DNA of 36,285 bases from Aminivibrio pyruvatiphilus (GCF_004366815.1 NZ_SORI01000023.1:1-36285); one strand, 5' to 3'; shown: positions 16,002-24,022, numbered from the stretch's first letter. Numbers and translations are program-made. The notes: generated by a model from the letters alone, not told the origin.

Positions 16002-16505
16002 GTGAAAAGAAAACTGTTATTGGGAACCGCTGCGGTGTCCGCATGGCTGGCCATTGTTCTGTCGTCTGTCTCCTTTGCCGGTGAATATGCAACCTACTAC
16101 AACGGCAGATTCGGCTTTTCTGTGTCCTATCCTTCGGTCCTGGAGATGGGCACAGCACCGGAAAATGATGACGGCCGCAGGTTTTCCGACGGGCAGGGTT
16201 TCGTTCTTACCGTCTACGGAAGCCACAATATCGCCGGACTGAACGTGAAGGGGGCGGCCGAAGCGGCAAGGGAATACTTCGACACGGTGACCTATGAAGC
16301 CGTACGAAAGAGATGGTTTGTTCTCTCAGGCTTTAGGGGGGATTCCATCGTCTACTGGAAACAATGGGTCGGGGCCGATTTCCTTAACTCCCTCCTCATG
16401 GAATACCCCAGAGAGAAAAAGAAGGAATACGATTCCATGGTGGGGAAAATCGCCGGCTCTTTCACACCGGGGGAACTTGGCGGGGGACCAGGGAAGGTTC
16501 CGTAA
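16002..16505 (+). CDS. Secreted hypothetical protein
   Basis: This 167-residue exported protein has an N-terminal signal peptide (about 1-26, ending VSFAG) and a small domain beginning YYNGRFGFSVSYPSVLEMG. The layout (Tyr-rich start, FGFSVSYP, an NDDGR turn, FVLTVYGS) resembles short periplasmic proteins with a PsbP-like or DUF1795-like fold. That likeness is only a pattern impression and no function is assigned. The GTG start has a poor site (GGAAGGGG further upstream). Just after its end the base composition drops sharply to AT-rich. Confidence 0.65.
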   Translation: MKRKLLLGTAAVSAWLAIVLSSVSFAGEYATYYNGRFGFSVSYPSVLEMGTAPENDDGRRFSDGQGFVLTVYGSHNIAGLNVKGAAEAAREYFDTVTYEAVRKRWFVLSGFRGDSIVYWKQWVGADFLNSLLMEYPREKKKEYDSMVGKIAGSFTPGELGGGPGKVP

Positions 16506-16706
16506 GGATGTTCTCCGAAAAGAGACGGAGTCAACGGAGAATGCATTCACTTTCGTGAAAAATAAAGTAAGAAAATTTCGAAGTGGAATGAAATATAGCT
16601 TTAATAGAATAATGCCATACTTTACATTTGACAGACATCGATGGTGCATGTAGACTGTGGACCCATACGAGGGAGTTCCTGATTCCCACATTCCTGCTGC
16701 AAGAGA
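16506..16706. other. AT-rich junction upstream of truncated dctM
   Basis: These 200 bases have no convincing gene and are far richer in A and T than the surroundings. They end where homology to DctM begins abruptly. They contain a promoter-like pair (16628-16656). No inverted terminal repeats or transposase fragments were seen. It looks like the scar of a deletion or recombination event. Confidence 0.5.
16628..16656 (+). promoter_or_regulatory. Promoter-like sequence before the dctM remnant
   Basis: TTGACA (16628-16633) and TAGACT (16651-16656) are 17 bases apart. It could drive the truncated gene, or be the promoter of a lost one. Confidence 0.55.
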
Positions 16707-17498
16707 ACGGGAGTCTCCATCGGCGAGCTGTTCATCGCGGGCGTTATTCCGGGGATCATCATCTGCATCGTCCTCATGGCCGTGGAGTACGTCATTTCCC
16801 TGAAGCGGGGATACAAGGGTGACGAACCCGCCTCGTTCAAGACGATTTCAAGGTACTTCAGGGAAGCGGTCTTTGCCCTTTTCATGCCGGTCATCATCCT
16901 CGGGGGTATTTATGCGGGAGTATTTACACCGACCGAATCCGCCGCCGTCGCCGTAGTATACGGACTGGTTGTCGGGCTCTACATCCACAGGGAACTTTCC
17001 TGGAAGGATGTCTCTAATCTTGTCCTGAAATCGGCCAAATCGACGGCGCTCGTCATGTACCTCATGGTCACCGCCGAAGTCCTGACCTACGTCCTGGTGA
17101 GCGAGCAGATCCCCCAGACCATCGCCGCCTCCATCCTCAACATCTCCAGCAACGCCATCGTGGTGCAGCTCATCATGGTGTTCATTCTGCTGGTGGTGGG
17201 AACCTTCCTGAACAATTCGGCGGCCATGGTGCTTCTCGCCCCCATCTTCTACCCGATCATCATGAGCCTCGGGATTGATCCCCTGTTCTTCGGCATCATC
17301 ATGGTGATCTCACTGGCCATAGGCCACAATACCCCTCCCGTGGGCCTGTGCCTCTTTATCGCCTGTGATATTGGCAACCTGAAGCTGGAGCATCTTGTAA
17401 AGGAAATCGCTCCGCTGGTGGCTGCCCTCATTGTAACCGTGGTGGTGCTGAACTTCTTCCCGGACGTGATTCTCTTCCTGCCGCGGATGATGCGGTAA
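16707..17498 (+). pseudogene. 5'-truncated TRAP large permease (dctM remnant)
   Basis: The reading frame is open from 16683, and recognisable DctM sequence starts near 16707 with TGVSIGELFIAGVIPG. This corresponds to about residue 160 of a normal 425-residue DctM such as the one at 2640-3920. The remaining 260 or so residues are intact to the stop, including LGGIYAGVFTPTESAAVAVVYG and NTPPVGLCLFIA. The first ATG inside it is at 16776 and could give a 240-residue product, lacking the amino-terminal half and its gate hairpin. No DctP or DctQ gene accompanies it. It is probably a pseudogene left by deletion; the intact frame suggests recent loss or a tolerated fragment. Confidence 0.8.
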
Positions 17499-17503
17499 AC
17501 GAG

Positions 17504-17549
17504 AAAAAAAGAGCCCCGGATTCCCGCACGGAATCTGGGGCTCTTTTTT
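17504..17549. terminator. Bidirectional terminator
   Basis: A 14-bp stem with one mismatch (arms 17511-17524 and 17530-17543) is flanked by seven A and six T residues. It serves the dctM remnant on one strand and the MalY/PatB gene on the other. Confidence 0.88.
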
Positions 17550-17553
17550 CTGC

Positions 17554-18771
17554 TCATGCCTGGAAAGACCGGTTATCTTCCGCCGGAAACTTCCCCAGGC
17601 TCCTGACGGCCCTTCCGATCCGCTCCATCCCCTCTATTACCAGCGACCTCGGTGCGGCGATGTTGATGCGGACGAAACCTGTTCCGCCGGTGCCGAACCA
17701 GTGCCCGCCGTCCAGGGCGACGCCCCCCTTTTCCACGAGGATGTTCTGCAGTTCCGGTCCCGCAAGGTTCAGGGAACGGCAGTCCAGGAGCGGAATGTAG
17801 GTTCCTTCCGGCCGGATGAGCCGGATTTCGGGGAGCCTTTCGGCGAGAAATTTTTCGATGAAACCGAGGTTCCCTTCGAGGTAGACGAGCAGTTCGTCCA
17901 GCCAGGCGTCTCCTTTCGTGTAGGCCGCCTCCAGGGCGAGGGTTCCGAAGACGTTCCCTCCGTCGATGTGCAGGAAGTCGATGACCGACTGGTAATTGTC
18001 CCGGAGGCGTTTTGAGGGAATGATGACCGCGGCGGTGCTGAGTCCCGCGATATTGAAGGTCTTGCTCGGCGCCACGGTGGTGACGGACAGGTCCCGTATG
18101 GCCTCTGAAACATCAGCGAGAGGGATGTGGCGGGCTCCCCCGAAGAGGATGTCGCAGTGGATTTCGTCGGAGATGACGGTCACTCCCCGGGAGGCGCATA
18201 TGTGGGCGAACCTTTCCAGTTCCTCCCTGGTCCAGACTCTCCCGCAGGGATTGTGGGGCGAACACAGGAAGACGAGCTTTACGGACGAGTCTTCCAGTTT
18301 TTTCTCAAGGTCTTCGAAGTCCATTTCGAACCGGCTGCCTGTAAAAATGAGGGGGTTCTCCACCACCCGGCGTCCCCGTCCGGTGATGGTGGCAAAGAAG
18401 GGGTAATAGACGGGAGGCTGGACGAGCACGCCGTCCCCGGGCTGGGTGAAGGCGAGGATAGCTGCGGCCAGGGCAGGGACGACGCCGGGGGTATGGCGGA
18501 TCCACTCGGTGTCGGGCCTCCATCCGTGCCGCCGCTCGAACCATCCGGCGATTGCTTCCCGATAGGGAGCGAAACGGCGGGTATAGCCGAAAATGCCGTG
18601 GTCGACCCGTTCCCGGAGAACCTCGATGACCTCCGGCGGGGCCTTGAAATCCATGTCGGCCACCCACATGGGGAGGAGCTCGCCGGAGCCGAAGATGGGC
18701 TCCATGCCGTCCCACTTGGCGCAGATGGTACCCCGCCGTTCAATGACGGTGTCAAAATTGTAGCGGCTCAT
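17554..18771 (-). CDS. MalY/PatB family PLP-dependent C-S lyase or aminotransferase
   Basis: This 405-residue fold-type I pyridoxal-phosphate enzyme belongs to the MalY/PatB group, usually cystathionine beta-lyases that release thiols, ammonia and pyruvate. The start is the family hallmark: NFDTVIERRGTICAKWDG, then LPMWVADMDF (33-42). The cofactor lysine is Lys237 in APSKTFNIAG, with Asp202 in SDEIHCD and the phosphate-site region SPHNPCGRVW (171-180). An AGAGAGGAAC site precedes the ATG. It is divergent from the ribonucleotide reductase gene. In an amino-acid fermenter it could serve methionine/cysteine turnover; the substrate is not fixed by sequence. Confidence 0.87.
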   Translation of the reverse strand: MSRYNFDTVIERRGTICAKWDGMEPIFGSGELLPMWVADMDFKAPPEVIEVLRERVDHGIFGYTRRFAPYREAIAGWFERRHGWRPDTEWIRHTPGVVPALAAAILAFTQPGDGVLVQPPVYYPFFATITGRGRRVVENPLIFTGSRFEMDFEDLEKKLEDSSVKLVFLCSPHNPCGRVWTREELERFAHICASRGVTVISDEIHCDILFGGARHIPLADVSEAIRDLSVTTVAPSKTFNIAGLSTAAVIIPSKRLRDNYQSVIDFLHIDGGNVFGTLALEAAYTKGDAWLDELLVYLEGNLGFIEKFLAERLPEIRLIRPEGTYIPLLDCRSLNLAGPELQNILVEKGGVALDGGHWFGTGGTGFVRINIAAPRSLVIEGMERIGRAVRSLGKFPAEDNRSFQA

Positions 18772-18829
18772 TTTTGTCCTGTTCCTCTCTTTCGCTTAAA
18801 CTGCAGATTATGCTCGGAAAATCCTTAAT

Positions 18830-18838
18830 ATAATAGCA
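18830..18838 (-). promoter_or_regulatory. Extended -10 of the MalY/PatB gene
   Basis: On the minus strand TGC-TATTAT forms an extended -10 about 60 bases before the start codon. The -35 17 bases away (CTTTCC) is weak. Confidence 0.4.
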
Positions 18839-18928
18839 TTTGCCCTCAGCCTGGAAAGAAGTCGGAAGGTTTTCGCCCCCTTGTTTAGCCGTTCCGAAAG
18901 TGGTAGTCTTTTTAAGCTGCAAAGAGCA

Positions 18929-18948
18929 ACACACAAGATATTGTGTGT
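18929..18948 (+). promoter_or_regulatory. NrdR box upstream of the ribonucleotide reductase gene
   Basis: A perfect 8-bp inverted repeat, ACACACAA and TTGTGTGT around GATA, lies 44 bases before the start codon. The inner 16 bases (18931-18946, ACACAAGATATTGTGT) match the NrdR consensus acaCwAtATaTwGtgt at all but one position. NrdR is the ATP-cone zinc-ribbon repressor of ribonucleotide reductase genes. A half-site-like TGGTGT (18971-18976) lies about three helical turns downstream; a full second box was not found. Confidence 0.75.
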
Positions 18949-18991
18949 GAAATCATTCCCATGCCCTTAATGGTGTGGAGGAGGGTACTTC

Positions 18992-21568
18992 ATGGTTTTT
19001 TCGTACAAGGATAGGTTCCGTTCTTCCTTTCCGTCACCCCTGCCCGCAGGGGGAGAAAGCGGTCTCTCCGAGAACGCGATGTGGCTGCTGGATCAGCGGT
19101 ATTTTGCACGGCGGTACGACTCCGTCTCGGGAACAATCCGGAAGGAGGCGTCCTTCGGAGAGTTCGCCCGGAGGGTGGCCAGGATCGTAGCCAGCGCAGA
19201 GACGGCCTATCTCGGCGGGAGCGCCTCTGATCTCGAATGGCTCCGCCGTCTGGAAAACAGTATCTACGATGATATTACCAACAGGCGGTTCCTCTTCAAC
19301 TCCCCGTGCCTGTTTGGCGCAGGGGCCGGAATGACGGTGGACCCCGGGCTTTCCGGCAGGATTTACTGTCCCCCTGAAGAAATGACCTTCGAGGACTACG
19401 ACCTTCTCCGCCGGTCCAGGACGAGGAGCCAGCAGCTCTTCGCCTGCTTCGTCATCGATGTGCCGGACAGCATCGACGGTATCTTTGACGGAGTGAAGGA
19501 TGCCGCCGTGATCAGCAAATACGGCGGCGGGGTGGGAGGCAATTTCGGCCATCTCCGGGAGCGGGGCAGCGCCATTAACGGCGGCATCGGCGGCCAGGCC
19601 AGCGGCCCGGTCTCCTTCATGGAGACCTGGAACACCATGGGGGCGGTGGTCGTCCAGGGAGGGCGTCGCCGGGCAGCCCTCATGGGAATGCTCTTCGACG
19701 ATCATCCCGATATTTTCGACTTCATCGACGCCAAGGTGGAAGAGGGAAAGCTGCCCTACTTCAACATCTCCGTCTGCGTCTCCGACAAGCTCATGAAGGA
19801 GGCGGAAGGGGGAGGTGACTTCAGCCTCGTGTCCCGGAGCGACGGAAAGACGGTCAGGAGGGTGAAGGCGGCGGACCTGTGGAACAAGCTCTGCGAGAGC
19901 GCCTGGAAGCGGGGCGACCCAGGCATCTTCTTCATCGACAGGGCGAACGACGACAACCTGCTGAAGCTCGGCGAGACATGGAAAATCGAGTCCACCAACC
20001 CCTGCGGCGAGCAGCCGCTGCCCAACTACACAAGCTGCAACCTCGGCTCGGTGAACGTGGAGGCTTTCGTCACAACCTCCCCCGACGGAAGAAAGTCCTT
20101 CGATTTCAGCGCCTTCGTGGACCAGGTCTTCCGGTCCATGTATTACCTCGACCTGGTGATCGACGCCTGCTCCTACCCCCTGGAGAGGATCGAGGAAAGG
20201 ACGAAGAAAATACGCCCCGTGGGGCTCGGCATCATGGGGCTGGCCGATGCGGCCATCCTCCTGGGAATGCGGTACGGTTCCCCGCGGTTCAGTGAATTCT
20301 GCAAATGCCTGGGCGACTCCATGGGGAGCGCCGCCCTCTGCGCCGCCGCCGGAATCGTGTCGGATATGGGCAAGGACCCCTTCCCCGAGGCGGGACTCAT
20401 AGAAGATCTTTTTTCTGAGTTCGCCAGGGAGCAGGGGGAAGAGCTCTTTCCCGAATCGTGGTATGGAAGGCTCGATCGGGAGGGATTCCGTTCCCTGCTG
20501 GAGAAGATGCGGTCTTCGGCCACCATCCCCTATACCCTCTCGAACGCCCTGGAGGGTTTTTTTACCGCCCAGGGGCTCGGGAACGAGGGAGCTCGGCTGG
20601 AACTGGCGGGAAACGTGCTTCTCGCCTTCACAAAAGGGAAGATCCGGAACAGCCGGAGGCTCTCCGTGGCACCCACGGGCTCCATTTCCATGCTCATCGA
20701 CACAAGCGCCGGCATCGAGCCGAATTTTGCATGGAGCTGGACCCGGCGGATAGCCCGGGCTGACGGCGAAGGACAGGAAACGAGGGAATTCTGCCACAAG
20801 CTCCTCTCTCCGGGCCAGGTGGATGAGCTCCACGAAAAGGGGAAACCTTCCGACCCCGTATTCGTGACGGCCTACGATATCCCTCCTGACGAACACGTGG
20901 AGGTGACGGGCATTTTTGCCCGGGTGGTGGACAGCGGCATCAGCAAGACGGTGAACCTTCCCTCCGGCGCCACGGTGGACGAGGTGAAGCAGATCTACCG
21001 CAGGTGCTACGCCATGGGAGCCAAGGGCATCACCATCTACCGGGACGGATCCCGGTCGTTCCAGCCCATCGAGACGGCGAAAAAACCCGAGGAACAGGTG
21101 CCCCACACGAGCCGTGTGAAGGAACGCCCGGGCCTCGTGGTGTTCGGAAAGACCATCAAGGAGCAGACCCCCTGGGGCAGTATCTACGTGACCCTGAATT
21201 TCGACGGAACGGAGCCTTTCGAAGTCTTCGCCACCATCGGAAAGAGCGGTTCCGAACTGAAGGCCATGACGGAGGCCCTTTCGAGGGCCATCTCCATCGG
21301 TCTCCGGAGCGGAGGGAAGCTCGAGGATTTCATCGCCACCCTGAAAGGGCTCTCCGGCAAGGAATACTGGCTGTTCGAGTTCGACGACAAGCATGTCGCC
21401 CGTTCCATTCCGGACGCCATCGCCGTCCTGCTTGAAAAGCTGATAGGGAAGGACGGCGACGTGCACGGAGCCGACGGCGGCGTCGCCTGCCCTGAGTGCG
21501 GGGCCCCCATGGAAATGATCTCCGGCTGCGAATACTGCTTCAGCTGCGGCTATTCACCCTGCAAGTAG
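18992..21568 (+). CDS. nrdJ: Adenosylcobalamin-dependent (class II) ribonucleotide reductase
   Basis: This oxygen-independent reductase of 858 residues makes deoxyribonucleotides using a B12-derived thiyl radical. Seen: the redox cysteine Cys152 in LFACFVID, the glycine-rich GGGVGGNFGHLR, the active-site motif NPCGE (336-340: Asn336, Cys338, Glu340), and the partner Cys349 in TSCNLGSVN. The C-terminus has paired cysteines CPECG (833-837) and CEYCFSCGYSPC (846-857), the mobile tail that re-reduces the active site in this family. No ATP-cone domain is evident at the N-terminus. GGAGGAGGG precedes the ATG. The upstream NrdR box implies repression when dNTPs or ATP are plentiful. It is a single-gene unit. 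Confidence 0.95.
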   Translation: MVFSYKDRFRSSFPSPLPAGGESGLSENAMWLLDQRYFARRYDSVSGTIRKEASFGEFARRVARIVASAETAYLGGSASDLEWLRRLENSIYDDITNRRFLFNSPCLFGAGAGMTVDPGLSGRIYCPPEEMTFEDYDLLRRSRTRSQQLFACFVIDVPDSIDGIFDGVKDAAVISKYGGGVGGNFGHLRERGSAINGGIGGQASGPVSFMETWNTMGAVVVQGGRRRAALMGMLFDDHPDIFDFIDAKVEEGKLPYFNISVCVSDKLMKEAEGGGDFSLVSRSDGKTVRRVKAADLWNKLCESAWKRGDPGIFFIDRANDDNLLKLGETWKIESTNPCGEQPLPNYTSCNLGSVNVEAFVTTSPDGRKSFDFSAFVDQVFRSMYYLDLVIDACSYPLERIEERTKKIRPVGLGIMGLADAAILLGMRYGSPRFSEFCKCLGDSMGSAALCAAAGIVSDMGKDPFPEAGLIEDLFSEFAREQGEELFPESWYGRLDREGFRSLLEKMRSSATIPYTLSNALEGFFTAQGLGNEGARLELAGNVLLAFTKGKIRNSRRLSVAPTGSISMLIDTSAGIEPNFAWSWTRRIARADGEGQETREFCHKLLSPGQVDELHEKGKPSDPVFVTAYDIPPDEHVEVTGIFARVVDSGISKTVNLPSGATVDEVKQIYRRCYAMGAKGITIYRDGSRSFQPIETAKKPEEQVPHTSRVKERPGLVVFGKTIKEQTPWGSIYVTLNFDGTEPFEVFATIGKSGSELKAMTEALSRAISIGLRSGGKLEDFIATLKGLSGKEYWLFEFDDKHVARSIPDAIAVLLEKLIGKDGDVHGADGGVACPECGAPMEMISGCEYCFSCGYSPCK

Positions 21569-21573
21569 GGCGC

Positions 21574-21609
21574 AAAAAAGGGGGGGCGGGGAGAATTCTC
21601 CCCGCCCCC
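21574..21609 (-). terminator. Terminator between nrdJ and the small charged-protein gene
   Basis: A perfect 28-base palindrome (21582-21609, centred on GAATTC) has an A6 run at 21574-21579. On the minus strand this is a stem followed shortly by a T-run, so it best serves the minus-strand gene. There is no T-run on the nrdJ side, although the stem may still define the nrdJ transcript end. Confidence 0.7.
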
Positions 21610-21622
21610 GGTCATATCTGCT

Positions 21623-21823
21623 TCAGCCTTCCAGATTCAGCTTCGTTCCCAGCCCGAGATCGGCAAGTTCCCTGTTTCTCGTCTCCTCGGCCCGAAGGGT
21701 TTCTTCCTCCCGCTCCTCTTCGCGCCTGCCGGAAATTTTCCGTTCATCCCGCACCGGCAGCGGGGCTTCCGTCTCCCTGCTCCGTGGAAAGAGGACCTGG
21801 TACTCCTCCCTGGTTATCTTCAT
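21623..21823 (-). CDS. Small highly charged hypothetical protein
   Basis: This predicted 66-residue protein begins MKITREEYQVLFPRS and is dominated by Glu and Arg (for example GRREEEREEETLRAEETRN). It is likely a soluble helical or coiled-coil peptide. A GGAGAGAG site is just upstream of the ATG at 21823; an in-frame ATG at 21913 lies inside the flaG end and is less likely. It follows flaG by 40 bases on the same strand and ends before a terminator, so it is probably the second gene of a flaG operon. No family was recognised. A flagellar role is a guess from position only. Confidence 0.55.
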   Translation of the reverse strand: MKITREEYQVLFPRSRETEAPLPVRDERKISGRREEEREEETLRAEETRNRELADLGLGTKLNLEG

Positions 21824-21863
21824 CGGACTCTCTCCGCTCCTTTCTCCCTCAGGATCATCCTGT

Positions 21864-22232
21864 CTAAACGACCATATCGAAGAGGAACCCCAGGATTTCG
21901 TTTCTTTTGGCAATGAGCCGTACTATTTCGTCGGAAGGAATTTTCCGGATGATTTTTTCCTCGTCGTTGCTCTCCTTGACGATGACCTGCACAAGGTGGG
22001 CATCCTCCTGGATGGTGAACTGAAGGTACCGGCTGTGCATGGCAGCCTTGATCTGGAAATTGTCGAGAACACGCTCCAGGGTCCGGTCGCCCCGGAGGGC
22101 GCTCAGGCGGGCCCGGCCGTCGGAGAAGGAACTCTGTTCGGTGTATCTCCGCTCAGGATAGCGCGGGTCGAGATAGGATCTTCCCGGTCTGTCGGTCCCG
22201 ATAAGCGGCAGGGCAGAAATTTCGGAAACCAT
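21864..22232 (-). CDS. flaG: FlaG family flagellar protein
   Basis: This protein of about 122 residues has a variable amino end and the conserved FlaG C-terminal domain: LQFTIQEDAHLVQVIVKE, then EEKIIRKIPSDEIVRLIAKR and a hydrophobic LGFLFDMVV end. FlaG proteins affect flagellar filament length and accompany flagellin genes, so the organism is probably flagellated. The ATG at 22232 is chosen because GGAGGTGG lies at ideal distance; ATGs at 22250 and 22304 are in frame but have weaker sites. A consensus-like promoter (22266-22294) precedes it. Upstream lies the structured element with CsrA-type hairpins. No other flagellar genes are in the window. Confidence 0.75.
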   Translation of the reverse strand: MVSEISALPLIGTDRPGRSYLDPRYPERRYTEQSSFSDGRARLSALRGDRTLERVLDNFQIKAAMHSRYLQFTIQEDAHLVQVIVKESNDEEKIIRKIPSDEIVRLIAKRNEILGFLFDMVV

Positions 22233-22265
22233 GCTTTCCACCTCCGTCATCCCATTCCTGTTGAA

Positions 22266-22294
22266 AATATACCGTCCTGACATGAATATGTCAA
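22266..22294 (-). promoter_or_regulatory. flaG promoter
   Basis: On the minus strand TTGACA (22294-22289) and TATATT (22271-22266) are exactly 17 bases apart. A short inverted repeat, GACAT/ATGTC, overlaps the -35 and could be an operator. Confidence 0.72.
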
Positions 22295-22308
22295 ACGATT
22301 CCAATTTT

Positions 22309-22473
22309 CCTAAATCCGCAGGCAGCGGGGAGCGTCACCGGTGCTCGCTTGGGCCGCCGGTGCAGATTGTCGTCCTTGACAACTGCACCTGAAACCGACA
22401 TCCTTGTCGGTTTCTCGGCCCGGGCGCTGTGCCCGGCGACACTCCCTCTGCCAGGAGAAGCTGCGGATTTAGG
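22309..22473 (-). ncRNA. Structured intergenic element with two CsrA-type AGGA hairpins
   Basis: The ends of this 165-base element, CCTAAATCCGCAG and CTGCGGATTTAGG, pair perfectly over 13 bp. A second stem continues inward (22322-22336 with 22438-22451, a few mismatches). Inside are a 10-bp hairpin (22391-22400 / 22405-22414), a 7+5-bp hairpin (22359-22371 / 22378-22389) and a 6-bp CCGGGC/GCCCGG hairpin (about 22419-22435). On the minus strand the first two have AGGA-containing loops and read ACAAGGATGT and TCAAGGACGA. Both fit the CsrA/RsmE consensus A/U-CANGGANG-U/A. Read on the plus strand the same loops are TCCTT. No convincing promoter or T-run was found for either strand, so it may be an RNA or a structured repeat. 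Confidence 0.45.
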
Positions 22474-22532
22474 ATTTTGCTCCGCTCCCGGTGCCGTACT
22501 CCGTATGCGGTGATTAGTCTGAAAATTACCTG

Positions 22533-22560
22533 TTGACAGGAGTAGGAAATAGCGTATAAT
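22533..22560 (+). promoter_or_regulatory. metK promoter
   Basis: Perfect TTGACA (22533-22538) and perfect TATAAT (22555-22560) are separated by 16 bases. Transcription should start near 22567, about 34 bases before the riboswitch. Confidence 0.9.
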
Positions 22561-22600
22561 TCTTCTGTTTGTATTATGTCTCCAACTTTGACAACTGAGA

Positions 22601-22701
22601 CTCTTATCGAGAGAGGTGGAGGGACTGGCCCGATGAAGCCCGGCAACCTGCCTGAAAAGGTATGGTGCCAATACCAGCAGCCGCAGGCTGAGTGATAAGA
22701 G
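22601..22701 (+). promoter_or_regulatory. SAM-I riboswitch (S box)
   Basis: The classic S-box layout is seen. The closing helix P1 is CTCTTATC (22601-22608) with GATAAGAG (22694-22701). Between them are AGAGGTGGAGGGACTGGCCC, GATGAAGCCCGGCAACC, and GGTGCCAATACCAGCAG near 22664-22681. The 3' strand of P1 (AAGAG, 22697-22701) can alternatively pair with CTCTT (22729-22733) inside the terminator. Thus S-adenosylmethionine binding would favour termination and shut off metK. Confidence 0.95.
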
Positions 22702-22721
22702 AGTGCGTTTGATGACCCTTC

Positions 22722-22749
22722 AAAGGCCCTCTTGTGAGGGCCTTTTTTT
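22722..22749 (+). terminator. Riboswitch-controlled terminator
   Basis: A 10-bp stem (22722-22731 with 22736-22745) ends in a seven-T run (22743-22749), 25 bases before the metK start. It is the expression platform of the SAM-I riboswitch. Confidence 0.93.
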
Positions 22750-22774
22750 ATTTCTAAACAAGGAGGAAAAACAA

Positions 22775-23980
22775 TTGACAAACGAGCGGTACCTTTTCTC
22801 TTCCGAGTCGGTGACCGAAGGACACCCCGACAAGGTGGCGGACCAGATTTCCGACGGAGTGCTCGACGCCATCCTGACTGACGACCCCATGGGACGGGTG
22901 GCCTGCGAAGTGCTGTGCACCACCGGAATGGTCATGGTGGCGGGAGAGATAACGACGCAGACATACGTGGACATTCCGAAGATTGCCAGGGACATCGTGA
23001 AGGATATCGGCTACACCAGGGCGAAATACGGCTTTGACGGAGACACCTGCGCGGTGATCACGGCCATTGACGAGCAGTCCGAGGACATCAGGAGGGGCGT
23101 GGACACGGCCCTCGAGATCCGGGAGCATCTTGTGTCCGAGGAAGAGATCGCCAGGATCGGTGCCGGAGACCAGGGAATGATGACCGGGTTTGCCTGCAAC
23201 GAAACGGAAGAATTTCTCCCCATGCCCATTGCCCTTGCCCACCGCCTCGCCCGCAGGCTGGCGGAGGTGAGAAAGAACGGAACGATCCCCTATCTCCGCC
23301 CTGACGGCAAAACCCAGGTGACCCTGGAGTACGTGGACGGCAAGGCTGTCCATGCGGATACCATCGTCGTTTCCGCCCAGCACCATCCGGAGGCGACGAA
23401 CGAGGAGATCCGGGCGGATATCATCGAGCATGTGATCAGCCCCGTCGTTCCGAAATACCTGACAAACGGCAGAACCAGGATCCTGGTGAATCCCTCCGGG
23501 CGGTTCGAAAAGGGAGGCCCCATGGCCGACACGGGACTCACGGGGAGAAAAATCATCGTGGATACCTACGGAAGCTGGGTTGCCCACGGCGGCGGCGCGT
23601 TCTCCGGCAAGGACCCTACCAAGGTGGACCGCTCGGGAGCGTACATGGCCCGTTACGTGGCCAAGAACGTGGTTGCCGCAGGGCTGGCCGACCAGTGTCT
23701 TGTCCAGGTGGCCTATGCCATCGGCGTGGCCGAGCCTGTTTCCGTCATGGTGGATACCAGGGGAACCGCGAAGGGCATCACCGACGAAGAGATCACGGTT
23801 CTGGTAAGGAAACACTTTGATTTCCGCCCCGCTGCCATCATCCGGGATCTCGAACTGAGAAAGCCCCAGTACAGGAGGCTCGCCGCCTACGGACACATGG
23901 GCCGGATCGACCTGGACCCTCTTCCCGCATGGGAAAGGACGGACAGGGCAGAGGCTCTCTCCGCAGTAAAAAAGAGCTGA
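22775..23980 (+). CDS. metK: S-adenosylmethionine synthetase
   Basis: This enzyme makes S-adenosylmethionine from methionine and ATP; 401 residues, full length for MetK. Seen: [20 protein letters not shown] near the start, GAGDQGMM, and the [16 protein letters not shown] loop. The TTG at 22775 is chosen because AGGAGG (22761-22766) sits eight bases upstream and [18 protein letters not shown] follows as in homologues. An in-frame start further upstream would lie inside the terminator. Regulation is feedback by the product through the riboswitch. A terminator follows at 23998-24022. Confidence 0.97.
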   Translation: MTNERYLFSSESVTEGHPDKVADQISDGVLDAILTDDPMGRVACEVLCTTGMVMVAGEITTQTYVDIPKIARDIVKDIGYTRAKYGFDGDTCAVITAIDEQSEDIRRGVDTALEIREHLVSEEEIARIGAGDQGMMTGFACNETEEFLPMPIALAHRLARRLAEVRKNGTIPYLRPDGKTQVTLEYVDGKAVHADTIVVSAQHHPEATNEEIRADIIEHVISPVVPKYLTNGRTRILVNPSGRFEKGGPMADTGLTGRKIIVDTYGSWVAHGGGAFSGKDPTKVDRSGAYMARYVAKNVVAAGLADQCLVQVAYAIGVAEPVSVMVDTRGTAKGITDEEITVLVRKHFDFRPAAIIRDLELRKPQYRRLAAYGHMGRIDLDPLPAWERTDRAEALSAVKKS

Positions 23981-23997
23981 CGGAAACGTGACCGCGA

Positions 23998-24022
23998 GGG
24001 GCCCTGAGGGGCCCCTTTTTTT
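23998..24022 (+). terminator. metK terminator
   Basis: A 7-bp GC stem (GGGGCCC 23998-24004 with GGGCCCC 24009-24015) is followed by seven T residues. Confidence 0.9.

Noticed and set aside
16628..16822. Plus-strand 64-codon frame in the AT-rich junction
   Set aside because: It runs out of phase through the dctM remnant and shows no protein-like composition.
19034..21466. 810-codon minus-strand open frame opposite nrdJ
   Set aside because: It is the antisense of a highly conserved gene; its composition is low-complexity and no domain is recognisable.
22309..22473. Cobalamin or other known riboswitch at the structured element
   Set aside because: The conserved core sequences of cobalamin, TPP, glycine and SAM aptamers are absent here; the SAM aptamer lies separately at 22601-22701.
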